Below are positions 16,643 through 24,218 of a DNA stretch of 25,466 nt, in pieces; the stretch's first letter is position 1; each line of letters begins with the position of its first letter. A model generated the notes under the pieces. That model was given only the letters and a program-made list of their open reading frames with translations. It was not told where the DNA came from and did no database searches. The position numbers and the translations under genes were made by a program. The stretch is from contig JAEYSJ010000351.1 of the NCBI GenBank assembly GCA_023434855.1, positions 1 through 25,466 on the forward strand, read 5' to 3'. Source of the DNA: Bacillota bacterium (lineage in GTDB: Bacteria; Bacillota_C; Negativicutes; JAEYSJ01).

Positions 16643-16891
16643 ATGGCGAAAACTAATTGGGAATCCGTTAAAGAAACAAGTGAAAAAGGATTATGGGCGA
16701 TATTTCCAGGAATGTGCAAGGGCTGCGGTTTATGTATAGAAAAATGCCCTAAAAAATGCATTAGGTGGTCAGAGGGTTTGGGGGTGTATGGGACGCCGCG
16801 GGTTGACGCTGATATGAAAGAATGCATTGTCTGTGGTATCTGCCAAATGGTATGTCCAGACTGTGCAATTCGTGTTGAAAAAAATAAATAG
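16643..16891 (+). CDS. korD: 2-oxoacid:ferredoxin oxidoreductase, delta (2[4Fe-4S] ferredoxin) subunit
   Basis: A ferredoxin-like subunit that passes electrons out of the complex. The 82-residue product has two cluster motifs, CKGCGLCIEKCPKKC and CIVCGICQMVCPDC, each C-x2-C-x2-C-x3-C-P. The ATG at 16643 with AAGGAGGGG nine bases upstream is clearly better than the in-frame ATG at 16619 inside the gamma gene. Its position at the end of the unit, not the beginning, differs from many kor operons. No terminator is visible before the next gene. Confidence 0.92.
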   Translation: MAKTNWESVKETSEKGLWAIFPGMCKGCGLCIEKCPKKCIRWSEGLGVYGTPRVDADMKECIVCGICQMVCPDCAIRVEKNK

Positions 16892-16893
16892 GG

Positions 16894-16923
16894 TAGACTT
16901 TAGCACGGAAAATAGTGTATTAT
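16894..16923 (+). promoter_or_regulatory. Possible promoter of the polyprenyl synthase gene
   Basis: TAGACT (16894-16899), an 18-base spacer and TATTAT (16918-16923) lie 33 bases before the GTG start. The match is moderate. Confidence 0.4.
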
Positions 16924-16955
16924 AGAACGAGACTTGATTATAGGTGGTACACGTA

Positions 16956-17924
16956 GTGAAAAATACCGTATTATTTGAAATTGTACAAAATGACTTGCTA
17001 GCTTTGGAAAATGAACTGTTGTCTATAGTGCACTCGCCGGCTGATCTAATCACGGACATTAGTAGTCACCTGGTACGGGCAGGCGGCAAACGTTTGCGGC
17101 CTGCTCTGTATCTTATTAGTGCCCGGAGCGCCAATGTTGCGATTGACAAGCTATTGCCTGTAGCGGCAGCCATTGAATTAATTCACATGGCGACTCTCGT
17201 GCACGATGATGTTATCGACAATGCCACCACCCGCCGGGGTATCCCGACAGCGAATACCCGCTGGGGCAATCATAAATCGGTACTATCAGGCGATTATCTG
17301 TTTGCTAAAGCTTTTTCCATTATTGCAACACAAGTAGACAGCCGGATGTTAAAAGTATTGACTGATGTGATTTGTTCCATGTGTGAGGGAGAGATCATGC
17401 AGCTTAAGGATGCTTTTAATCCCGAACAGTCTGAAAACGAATATTTTGTGCGTATTGCCCAGAAAACCGCCGATTTTATTGCCGCCAGTTGTGAGCTTGG
17501 CGGTATATCCGCGCAACTAAGTCCGGAAGACATACGTGCCTTGCGACAATACGGATACAGTATAGGTATGGCATTTCAAATTACCGATGATATTTTAGAC
17601 GTTACCTCGTCCTCGGAACAAATTGGCAAGCCTGCCGGAAATGACTTGCGGCAGGGTATAATTACATTACCGATTATCTATGCATTAGCAAACGGTACCC
17701 ATAGCACTGAACTCAGAAATATCATTTTAGCACGGGATATGTCAGATGAACAAGTTAAGCGTGGACTTGCCATTATTCATGACTCTGAAGCCGTTGAGTA
17801 TTCTTTCAGGTATGTTGAAAAATATTTACAGGCAGCCCGTAAAGTTCTGCCCGCTTCGTTGCCAAGAGATGCACAGGAAACTCTTATGTCTATTGCCGAC
17901 TTTGTAGGACTTCGCAATAGTTAA
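16956..17924 (+). CDS. Long-chain trans-polyprenyl diphosphate synthase
   Basis: Builds the isoprenoid tail, most likely for menaquinone, by adding isopentenyl diphosphate units. I prefer the GTG at 16956, which has ATAGGTGG at good spacing, over the upstream GTG at 16944; this gives 322 residues. The first aspartate-rich motif is LVHDDVIDNATTRRG (Asp84, Asp85, Asp88) and the second is FQITDDILDVT (Asp211, Asp212, Asp215). Residues four and five before the first Asp are the small Thr80 and Ala79, as in long-chain (about C30-C40) synthases. GGKRLRPAL at 43-51 is the substrate-binding element. HepT-like or IspB-like; the exact chain length is not readable. The quinone genes ubiD-ubiA lie 2 kb downstream. 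Confidence 0.92.
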   Translation: MKNTVLFEIVQNDLLALENELLSIVHSPADLITDISSHLVRAGGKRLRPALYLISARSANVAIDKLLPVAAAIELIHMATLVHDDVIDNATTRRGIPTANTRWGNHKSVLSGDYLFAKAFSIIATQVDSRMLKVLTDVICSMCEGEIMQLKDAFNPEQSENEYFVRIAQKTADFIAASCELGGISAQLSPEDIRALRQYGYSIGMAFQITDDILDVTSSSEQIGKPAGNDLRQGIITLPIIYALANGTHSTELRNIILARDMSDEQVKRGLAIIHDSEAVEYSFRYVEKYLQAARKVLPASLPRDAQETLMSIADFVGLRNS

Positions 17925-17945
17925 CAAGATTAGATGGAGGCAAGC

Positions 17946-18728
17946 ATGTTTAGGCCAGTAAAAACAAAAAAAGTGTATGAGGAAATAGTCGAACAGATAA
18001 AAAAACTAATTGTAGATGGCAAATTGCAGCCTGGTGATAAATTGCTATCCGAACGCGAACTGTCGGAAAAGCTGAATGTTAGCAGAACATCAGTACGTGA
18101 AGCATTTAGCGCCCTGGAAATGATGGGGGTTATTGCCATTCGTCCGGGTGAAGGCAGTTTCGTACGCCAAGTATCTTTTGAAGGCATGCTTGAGCCGTTG
18201 GCCTTTTTACTGCAGGTTGATATTGATGATACAATGGAATTAATGGAAGTACGTAAGGTTCTGGAAGTTGAAGTAGCCGCTTTAGCCGCTGTACGTGCTA
18301 CGCCTCAGCATATTGAAGAGCTTCACCTGGCGCTTAACGCGATGGTCGAAGAAGTGCGCAATGGGGGAATTGGTGATAAAGCTGACGCCGATTTTCACTT
18401 TGCGGTAGTTAGGGCATCGAAAAATCAAATTCTCATAAAATTAATGAATACCATCTCTGATTTAATGGCGAATACCTTTCGTACCTTACGGCAAAAAATG
18501 TTTTTAGCTTCGCATATGCCGGAAGTATTGTATGATTCTCACTATGGGATTTATGAAGCAATAGTAAAAAGAAATCCCAAACTGGCTCGCGAGAAAATGC
18601 GTGAACACTTAACAATGGTTGAGGAAGCCATGCGTCGGTTACAAGATGGCGGGGTTAATTCCTTGAAAAATTTCCACGATTATCCCAAAGACCACAAAAT
18701 AAAAAAAGATTTTGGTTTTCCTTCCTGA
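17946..18728 (+). CDS. GntR-family regulator, FadR/FCD subfamily
   Basis: A DNA-binding regulator of 260 residues. The N-terminal winged helix has QPGDKLLSERELSEKLNVSR followed by TSVREAFSALEMMGVIAIRPGEGSFVR. The all-helical FCD domain has DADFHFAVVRASKN and SHYGIYEAIVKRN and the late MREHL, whose Asp and His residues fit the metal/ligand site of the family. The ATG at 17946 follows GGAGG five bases away and is preferred to the ATG at 17934. FCD regulators such as LldR, LutR, PdhR and GlcC sense lactate, pyruvate or glycolate, so control of lldP (operators at 11685 and 11761) is a reasonable inference but unproven. It lies 21 bases after the polyprenyl synthase gene. Confidence 0.9.
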   Translation: MFRPVKTKKVYEEIVEQIKKLIVDGKLQPGDKLLSERELSEKLNVSRTSVREAFSALEMMGVIAIRPGEGSFVRQVSFEGMLEPLAFLLQVDIDDTMELMEVRKVLEVEVAALAAVRATPQHIEELHLALNAMVEEVRNGGIGDKADADFHFAVVRASKNQILIKLMNTISDLMANTFRTLRQKMFLASHMPEVLYDSHYGIYEAIVKRNPKLAREKMREHLTMVEEAMRRLQDGGVNSLKNFHDYPKDHKIKKDFGFPS

Positions 18729-18815
18729 AAGTTTTTCTTGATTAGGATTAAAATATAATTCTAACGGAAAAGCTTTTTTGCCTTTCCTGTACATTTTGCA
18801 GCAGCAACGAACTTG

Positions 18816-18844
18816 TTGTTTTTTTTGGGCTTAATAGGTATAAT
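18816..18844 (+). promoter_or_regulatory. Promoter of tatA
   Basis: TTGTTT (18816-18821), a 17-base spacer and a perfect TATAAT (18839-18844) stand 66 bases before tatA. The resulting leader contains a perfect 8-base-pair hairpin just before the ribosome binding site. Confidence 0.65.
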
Positions 18845-18874
18845 ATATTAGGTAAATAATTGAGCGTGTTATGC

Positions 18875-18893
18875 AAAAACATGCAATGTTTTT
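18875..18893 (+). promoter_or_regulatory. Hairpin in the tatA leader
   Basis: AAAAACAT (18875-18882) and ATGTTTTT (18886-18893) are perfect complements around a 3-base loop and abut the ribosome binding site AAAGGGG. It could modulate translation start or mRNA stability; all but two of its base pairs are A-T, so it is weak. Confidence 0.4.
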
Positions 18894-18910
18894 AAAGGGG
18901 CTGTGATAAA

Positions 18911-19141
18911 ATGTTTAGTTTTAGTATGCCTGAATTAGTTCTTATCCTGGTAATTGCCCTTGTTGTGTTCGGACCAGGCAAATTGCCTGAAGTAGGTAAG
19001 GCCTTAGGGAGAGGAATTCAGGAATTCCGCCGGGCGACAAGCGCCGTAATGGCTGATGAACCTGTAAAAGTTGAACAGAAAGTTGAAGAAAAGAAGCCTG
19101 AAGACAAAAAGGCTGAAGAGAAGGCCGAAGAGAAAAAGTGA
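18911..19141 (+). CDS. tatA: Twin-arginine translocase subunit TatA
   Basis: TatA polymerises with TatC to carry folded proteins with twin-arginine signals across the membrane. The 76-residue protein has one N-terminal hydrophobic helix (about residues 7-20) ending in the signature FGPGKLPEVGKALGRGI, then an amphipathic helix and a Lys/Glu-rich soluble tail from about residue 50. AAAGGGGCTG precedes the ATG. It is followed by tatC 10 bases after its stop, so this is a minimal TatAC system without a separate TatB. Folded iron-sulfur or molybdopterin enzymes are the likely cargo in such an anaerobe. Confidence 0.95.
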   Translation: MFSFSMPELVLILVIALVVFGPGKLPEVGKALGRGIQEFRRATSAVMADEPVKVEQKVEEKKPEDKKAEEKAEEKK

Positions 19142-19151
19142 GGAGCAGCTG

Positions 19152-19919
19152 ATGTCAGAGACAACGATACGTGATCAAGAGAACGATACCGGACAGGAGG
19201 AAGAAAGGGAAACTGGAGATTCCCAGGTAGGGGAAATGTCGCTGATTGATCATTTACAGGAACTGCGTAAACGATTGATTACGATTATTATTGCTATCGG
19301 TGTTGGCAGTACTATTAGTTATTTTTATGCCGCAGACCTGGTGCATTTAATCACTGCTCCTGCCGGTAAGCTATATTATATGAATCCGGCAGAAGCTTTT
19401 TTTACATATCTTAAAGTATCGGTTTTTGCCGGTTTTTTATTGGCATTGCCGCTTGTTCTTTATCAATTGTGGGCTTTTATTGTCCCCGCCTTGACTACCA
19501 AGGAACGCACCGCCTCATTTATATTAGTGCCGGCCTCAGTAACTTTGTTTTTTTTCGGTTTGGCTTTTTCCTACTTTTTTGTACTGCCGGCAGGCATTAA
19601 ATTTTTCATGGGATTCGCAACTGAAGATTTACAGCCGTTGTTCTCGTTGGGGGAGTATTTGTCTTTTGTTATTTCTTTCCTACTTCCTTTTGGTTTTATT
19701 TTTGAACTGCCCTTATTTATTCTGGTATTGGCCAAGGTTGGTATTATCAATTCAAGATTCTTAACTTCCAAACGTAAGGTAGTGCTGGTATTATCTTTTG
19801 TTATCGGAGCGGTAATTTCACCAACGCCTGATGTATTTTCCCAGACCATGGTAGCTATACCCATGATATTGCTGTATGAAATTAGCATTATTATTGTAAA
19901 ATATATTCTACGGAAATAG
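19152..19919 (+). CDS. tatC: Twin-arginine translocase subunit TatC
   Basis: TatC is the membrane receptor for twin-arginine signal peptides. The ATG at 19152 has GAGGAGC nine bases upstream; the longer frame from 19071 lies inside tatA and is rejected. The 255-residue protein has a charged cytosolic N-terminus of about 28 residues, longer than in many TatC, followed by the conserved MSLIDHLQELRKRL and six hydrophobic segments. Key conserved elements are MNPAEAFFTYLK with its Glu, FELPLF with its Glu, and VISPTPDVFSQ near the end. The ubiD leader element starts at its stop codon. Confidence 0.95.
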   Translation: MSETTIRDQENDTGQEEERETGDSQVGEMSLIDHLQELRKRLITIIIAIGVGSTISYFYAADLVHLITAPAGKLYYMNPAEAFFTYLKVSVFAGFLLALPLVLYQLWAFIVPALTTKERTASFILVPASVTLFFFGLAFSYFFVLPAGIKFFMGFATEDLQPLFSLGEYLSFVISFLLPFGFIFELPLFILVLAKVGIINSRFLTSKRKVVLVLSFVIGAVISPTPDVFSQTMVAIPMILLYEISIIIVKYILRK

Positions 19920-20012
19920 AGGCTGGCACAAAACGTCTATTTGCGGTGCCAGTTGAACGTTTTAACAAGCTTTGTTAAATTACGGCTGCGTGTTTTTTTA
20001 ACACGCTCTATT
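19916..20012 (+). promoter_or_regulatory. Structured leader of ubiD, repeat-family element copy 4
   Basis: Three hairpins follow one another: CTGGCAC/GTGCCAG (19923-19929, 19946-19952), TTTAACAA/TTGTTAAA (19961-19968, 19972-19979) and GCGTGTT/AACACGC (19988-19994, 20000-20006). The outer ends ATAGAGGCTG and the reverse complement of the right end, ATAGAGCGTG, are similar. Positions 19977-19997 match the ahbB leader at 10151-10171 with two differences. GAGGCTG is also the left end of the element at 6036. Confidence 0.6.
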
Positions 20013-20030
20013 ATGGAAGGAGCACTTTGC

Positions 20031-21491
20031 TTGGCCTTTAACGATTTGCGTGACTTTATTGATGCTTTGGAACAGCGCGGCTGGCTAAAACGTGTAAGCC
20101 AGAGTGTTGACTGTGAACTGGAAATTACCGAAATTACTGACCGTGTGTCGAAAATGCAAGGTGACAGAAATGTTGCCCTGTTGTTTGAAAATGTTAAGGG
20201 ATTTGATATACCTGTTCTTATGAATGCTTTTGGCAGTATGGAACGGATGGCTTTTGCCCTTGGAGTGGAAAAAATTGATGATATTGCAGACGAATTGCGG
20301 GGTATCTTAAAACTGCCGTATATTTCCCTGCAAAATAAATTGGATTTGGTTAAGCTTATTCCAACGGCAAAACGCGCCATTAATTTCCCGAAGTATGTTA
20401 AATCCGCGCCATGTAAAGAAGTCATTATTAAAGACAAGCCATCGCTGGACAAGTTCCCCATCTTGAAATGCTGGCCCGGAGACGCCGGCAAGTTTATTAC
20501 TCTGCCGCTGGTATTTACTAAGAATCCTCTTAATGGCAAACGCAATGTCGGTATGTACCGGCTGCAAGTTTATGATGGGCAAACTACCGGTATGCATTGG
20601 CATATACATAAAAATGGCGCTGATAATTACCGCGCACATCGGGAGTTAGGCAGGGATCGCATTGAAGTGGCAGTAGCTATCGGAGGTGATCCGGCGATAA
20701 CTTATGCTGCCACCGCCCCTTTGCCGCGGGATATTGACGAAATGGTTTTTGCCGGTTTTTTGCGTAAAAAGCCGGTTGAACTGGTGAAATGCGAAACGGT
20801 TGATATTGAAGTCCCCGCCCAGGCGGAAATAGTGCTTGAAGGGTACGTCAATATGGATGAATTAAGGGTGGAAGGGCCTTTTGGCGATCATACCGGCTAT
20901 TATTCCCTGGCGGACAACTATCCTGTTTTTCATATTACATGTATTACTCATCGCAAAAATCCTATTTATCCTGCTACCATTGTCGGCAAGCCGCCGATGG
21001 AAGACTGCTTTATGGCTAAAGCCAGCGAACGCATTTTTTTACCGGTTCTCCAGACACATTTGCCGGAGATAGTGGATATAAATCTGCCGCTTGAAGGAGT
21101 TTTCCACAACTGCGCCGTTGTTGCCATCAAAAAAAGTTATCCCCAGCATGCCAAGAAAGTTATGCATTCTATGTGGGGCATGGGGCAAATGATGTTCACC
21201 AAAATGATTATCGTGGTTGATGCCCATGTTAATGTGCAGGATATGAATGAAGTGTGGTGGCGGGTATTTAATAATATCGATGCCCGCTGTGATATTGTGA
21301 TGGTTGATGGACCGCTAGATGTGCTTGATCATTCATCACCGATGCCGAATTGGGGCACAAAAGTCGGCATTGACGCAACAAAAACGTGGCCATCGGAAGG
21401 TCATACCCGGGAATGGCCTGACGAAATCACTATGTCGGCCGATATTAAAAAAATAGTTGATGAAAAGTGGAAGGAACTGGGCCTTGGGTAA
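20031..21491 (+). CDS. ubiD: UbiD-family prenylated-FMN decarboxylase
   Basis: UbiD enzymes use prenylated FMN to remove carboxylate from aromatic or unsaturated acids; next to a UbiA gene a role in quinone synthesis is most likely. I choose the TTG at 20031: it gives the family N-terminus (MAFNDLRDFIDALEQRG), and GGAAGGAGC lies 7 bases upstream. Upstream in-frame ATGs (20013 and 19941) fall in the structured leader. The 486-residue protein has GMYRLQVYDGQTTGMHWH (R177 and the cofactor-binding His-Trp-His region) and VEGPFGDHTGYYS (Glu281, Asp286), the conserved catalytic and metal elements. The stop overlaps ubiA. The precise substrate is not readable. A ubiX partner is not in the window. 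Confidence 0.9.
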   Translation: MAFNDLRDFIDALEQRGWLKRVSQSVDCELEITEITDRVSKMQGDRNVALLFENVKGFDIPVLMNAFGSMERMAFALGVEKIDDIADELRGILKLPYISLQNKLDLVKLIPTAKRAINFPKYVKSAPCKEVIIKDKPSLDKFPILKCWPGDAGKFITLPLVFTKNPLNGKRNVGMYRLQVYDGQTTGMHWHIHKNGADNYRAHRELGRDRIEVAVAIGGDPAITYAATAPLPRDIDEMVFAGFLRKKPVELVKCETVDIEVPAQAEIVLEGYVNMDELRVEGPFGDHTGYYSLADNYPVFHITCITHRKNPIYPATIVGKPPMEDCFMAKASERIFLPVLQTHLPEIVDINLPLEGVFHNCAVVAIKKSYPQHAKKVMHSMWGMGQMMFTKMIIVVDAHVNVQDMNEVWWRVFNNIDARCDIVMVDGPLDVLDHSSPMPNWGTKVGIDATKTWPSEGHTREWPDEITMSADIKKIVDEKWKELGLG

Positions 21492-22329
21492 ATTAAAAGC
21501 GCATCTCGATAATATAGCTTTCTCCCATTCGGTGTTCGCCCTGCCGTTTGCTTATATGGGTGCAGTATTAGCCGCACGGGGTATTCCCAGCGGGCATGAT
21601 CTTATATGGGTTACTGTAGCGATGGTTGGAGCGCGCAGTGCAGCACTGGCACTGAATAATTATATTGATTTAAAATATGACCGGCTGCATCCGCGGTTTA
21701 CCAAAAGGCCGATGGTTACCGGGGCCGTGAAGCCGATAGAGGCGGTATTGCTTACCATTGCCTGCCTGGCAATATTTTTTATCGCAGCTGCCAACTTGCA
21801 GCCGCTGTGTTTGAAATTGGCGCCGCTTGCCGTTGTTCCTTTGGCGGTTTATCCATACATGAAACGTTTTTCCTGGGTTTGCCACTTGGTATTGGGATTG
21901 GCGCTGGCGATTGCCCCTATTGGTGCCTGGATCGCAATTAGAGGAGATATTGCTTTGCCGGTGATATTACTGGGTATGGCTGTCGGTGTCTGGATTGCAG
22001 GTTTTGACGTTATATATGGTTGCCAGGATGTGGCATTTGATAAACAGCATGGACTTCATTCCATGCCTGAACGCTTTGGTGTGAACGGTGCTCTGCTATT
22101 ATCCAGGCTGATGCATGTTGCAAGTATTGTTGGTTTTATTGGCGTAGGGCTGGTAATGAAACTCACATGGGTTTATTATGTGGGGGTACTTTTAGCGGCA
22201 AGTGTACTGATTTACCAGCATACTTTGGTCAGTGCCTGTAATTTAAGTAAAGTTACCCAGGCGTATTTCATGCGTAATGGCTTGGTTAGTATCTTGGTCT
22301 TTATATTTACTTTGATTAGTTTGCTATAG
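21484..22329 (+). CDS. ubiA: UbiA-family aromatic prenyltransferase
   Basis: An integral membrane enzyme that joins a polyprenyl diphosphate to an aromatic acid in quinone synthesis; the MqnP-like branch of the futalosine menaquinone route is a likely home. The TTG at 21484 has GGAAGG nine bases upstream and overlaps the end of ubiD by 8 bases; the ATG at 21457 lies further inside ubiD. The 281-residue product has about eight hydrophobic helices and the two aspartate motifs NNYIDLKYD (58-66) and DVIYGCQDVAFDKQ (175-188). The first motif has Asn-Asn where many members have Asn-Asp or Asn-Arg. It would use the product of the polyprenyl synthase encoded at 16956. Confidence 0.9.
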   Translation: MGKLKAHLDNIAFSHSVFALPFAYMGAVLAARGIPSGHDLIWVTVAMVGARSAALALNNYIDLKYDRLHPRFTKRPMVTGAVKPIEAVLLTIACLAIFFIAAANLQPLCLKLAPLAVVPLAVYPYMKRFSWVCHLVLGLALAIAPIGAWIAIRGDIALPVILLGMAVGVWIAGFDVIYGCQDVAFDKQHGLHSMPERFGVNGALLLSRLMHVASIVGFIGVGLVMKLTWVYYVGVLLAASVLIYQHTLVSACNLSKVTQAYFMRNGLVSILVFIFTLISLL

Positions 22330-22374
22330 AATTACTATGCATATATTATTTTTTTGTTAATTTTTGGATATTTA

Positions 22375-22404
22375 TTGTAGAAAAAAGTCAAATAATCTTA
22401 TAAA
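22375..22404 (+). promoter_or_regulatory. Possible promoter of the fchA operon
   Basis: TTGTAG (22375-22380) and TATAAA (22399-22404) with an 18-base spacer lie just before the candidate structured leader; transcription would begin near 22411. Confidence 0.4.
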
Positions 22405-22429
22405 AAAAATATTTGTCTTTCAGTTAATT

Positions 22430-22522
22430 CGGCAGGAATTTTAAGCCAAGGCATCGAAGTTTACACAAGAAAATATGTGTGTGAAATAACAAACTATCTC
22501 ACAACTGCCGAGCGGCTTAAAA
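22430..22522 (+). promoter_or_regulatory. Candidate pseudoknot leader RNA upstream of fchA-folD
   Basis: Four segments interleave: CGGCAG (22430-22435), TTTTAAGCC (22439-22447), then CTGCCG (22505-22510) and GGCTTAAAA (22514-22522). The first pairs with the third and the second with the fourth, all perfectly, which is the topology of a pseudoknot. Between them TGTGTGA (22478-22484) can pair with TCTCACA (22497-22503) with one mismatch. Further hairpins AAACAC/GTGTTT (22544-22549, 22557-22562) and CATGTG/CACATG follow before the gene. I do not recognise the motif of a known folate, ZTP, glycine or cobalamin riboswitch. The 351 bases between ubiA and fchA hold no gene. Confidence 0.5.
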
Positions 22523-22680
22523 ATTACTCCAAAAAACATGATTAAACACGATTAAAGTGTTTTATTATTTAAAAACCATGTGAAATATTGCACATGATTT
22601 GACTAATGGCGAGATTTGTTATTTTGCAGCTATTTTGAGAATGCTAACGAATGAAAGAAGCAGAAGGGAGGAAAAAGATC

Positions 22681-23313
22681 ATGAGTATGCTGGATAAATC
22701 TTGCTCCGATTTTCTGGAAGTGCTGGCCTCTAAGGCTCCGGTACCAGGTGGCGGCGGAGCGGCAGCTCTTGGCGGCGCCATCGGAATGGCCCTTTCCAAC
22801 ATGGTCGGGAACTTGACCGTCGGCAAAAAGAAATATGCCGAAGTTGAAGATGAAGTCAAAGAATTAATTGCAAAAGGGGATAAGGTGATTGCTGAATTAA
22901 AAGCTTTGGTTGATGAGGATGCTGAAGTTTTTGAACCCCTTTCCAAGGCCTATGGCTTACCCAAAGATACTCCGGAGCAGATCGCATATAAAGAACAGGT
23001 TCTGGAGAAATGCTCTAAGGACGCCTGCGACGGTCCTATGAAAATTATGCGTAAATGCTATGAGGGTATCAAGATTCACGAGCGTATGGGTCAGATCGGC
23101 ACCAATTTGGCGATTTCTGATGTAGGCTGCGGGGTGGTTTTCTTAAAATCCGCACTGATCAGCGGGATGCTAAATGTTGTGATTAACCTTAATACCATCA
23201 AGGACCAGGAATATGTGAAAAAGAACCGGGCGGAAATGGAACAATTGCTGGCCGATGGTTCCAAGATTGCTGACGCTACCCTGGAATTAGTTCTGGGTAA
23301 AATAAAGAAATAG
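22681..23313 (+). CDS. fchA: Methenyl-tetrahydrofolate cyclohydrolase (FTCD-C family)
   Basis: FchA interconverts 10-formyl-THF and 5,10-methenyl-THF, a step of the methyl branch of the Wood-Ljungdahl pathway. The 210-residue protein shows the cyclodeaminase/cyclohydrolase fold signature VPGGGGAAALGGAIG (21-35) and ALISGMLNVVINL in the C-terminal half. I choose the ATG at 22681, with AAGGGAGG at proper distance; an ATG at 22651 would start within the leader. folD follows after 18 bases. The pairing with a FolD that seems to have lost cyclohydrolase residues makes FchA the probable sole cyclohydrolase of this operon. Codons ending in C look commoner here than in neighbours, but I did not count them. 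Confidence 0.9.
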   Translation: MSMLDKSCSDFLEVLASKAPVPGGGGAAALGGAIGMALSNMVGNLTVGKKKYAEVEDEVKELIAKGDKVIAELKALVDEDAEVFEPLSKAYGLPKDTPEQIAYKEQVLEKCSKDACDGPMKIMRKCYEGIKIHERMGQIGTNLAISDVGCGVVFLKSALISGMLNVVINLNTIKDQEYVKKNRAEMEQLLADGSKIADATLELVLGKIKK

Positions 23314-23331
23314 TAGGAGGAATGTTGGACA

Positions 23332-24195
23332 ATGGCCGAAAGATTAGCCGGTAAAACGGTAGCTGATGCCATGAAGGAGGAACTCTCCAAAAAGGTAGCA
23401 GCCATTAAAGCCAAAGGGGTTACCCCAAAATTAGGAATTATCCGGGTCGGTGCCCGTCCTGATGACCTTTTCTATGAAGGTGGAGCAAAGAAAACCTGTG
23501 ATTCTGTCGGTATGGCTTATCAAGTTTTTGAATATCCGGCCGATATTGACCAGGCTTCTTTTGAAAAAGCCGTGAAAGATGTTGGCGCAAATAAAGAGAT
23601 CAACGGTATTTTGATGTTTGCACCACTGCCCAAGCAGCTGGATGAGAAAAAAATCCGGAACTTGATCCCGGTGGAGAAAGATGTAGACTGTATGACTATC
23701 GGCAGTGCCGCAAAAGTTTACACTGATGATCTAACCGGCTTCCCACCCTGCACTCCCACTGCCTGTATGGACATTCTCAAATACTATAATATTCCCTTAA
23801 AAGGCAAGAAAGCGGTGGTGCTGGGTCGCTCTCAGGTAGTCGGCAAGCCTGTTGCCATGCTGCTGCTGCGGGAACATGCCACTGTAACCATCTGTCATTC
23901 CCGGACTGATAATCTGCCGGCTGTCTGCGCTGAAGCCGACGTTCTTATCGCTGCCGTCGGACGGGCAAAAATGGTTAAGGCTAACTTTGTCAAACCAGGT
24001 CAAGTGGTAATTGACGTAGGTATCAACGAAGATCCCGACAACCCTGGAAAATACTGTGGCGATGTCGACTATGCTGAAGTTGAACCGATTGTCGCGAAAA
24101 TCACTCCTGTTCCCGGCGGCGTTGGTTCCGTAACCACCATCGTTCTCTGTAAACAGACTATTCAGGCCTGTGAACAGCAAAACGGACTGGTTTAA
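23332..24195 (+). CDS. folD: FolD-family methylene-tetrahydrofolate dehydrogenase, cyclohydrolase residues altered
   Basis: FolD normally carries both methylene-THF dehydrogenase and methenyl-THF cyclohydrolase activity. The 287-residue protein has the usual length, the Rossmann segment [18 protein letters not shown], the HSRTDNL segment and [12 protein letters not shown]. The active-site block differs: aligned to E. coli YVASKRKAC it reads YEGGAKKTC, so Tyr48 is kept but the catalytic Lys (Lys54 in E. coli, Lys56 in human) is Ala52, with Lys at the next two positions. The ILVQLPLP motif reads ILMFAPLP, so the conserved Gln is Phe96. Asp119 (KDVDC) is kept. This suggests a dehydrogenase-only enzyme, sensible beside FchA. 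AGGAGG precedes the ATG at 23332. Confidence 0.9.
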   Translation: MAERLAGKTVADAMKEELSKKVAAIKAKGVTPKLGIIRVGARPDDLFYEGGAKKTCDSVGMAYQVFEYPADIDQASFEKAVKDVGANKEINGILMFAPLPKQLDEKKIRNLIPVEKDVDCMTIGSAAKVYTDDLTGFPPCTPTACMDILKYYNIPLKGKKAVVLGRSQVVGKPVAMLLLREHATVTICHSRTDNLPAVCAEADVLIAAVGRAKMVKANFVKPGQVVIDVGINEDPDNPGKYCGDVDYAEVEPIVAKITPVPGGVGSVTTIVLCKQTIQACEQQNGLV

Positions 24196-24218
24196 TCTTC
24201 ATCATTGGAGGCGATTCA

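Noticed and set aside
18766..18787. Terminator after the GntR gene (GGAAAAGC/GCCTTTCC)
   Set aside because: The stem has a mismatch and no T run follows directly.
22430..22522. Known ZTP, THF, glycine or cobalamin riboswitch
   Set aside because: None of the hallmark conserved strings of these classes that I remember is present, so I call it only a candidate unnamed structure.
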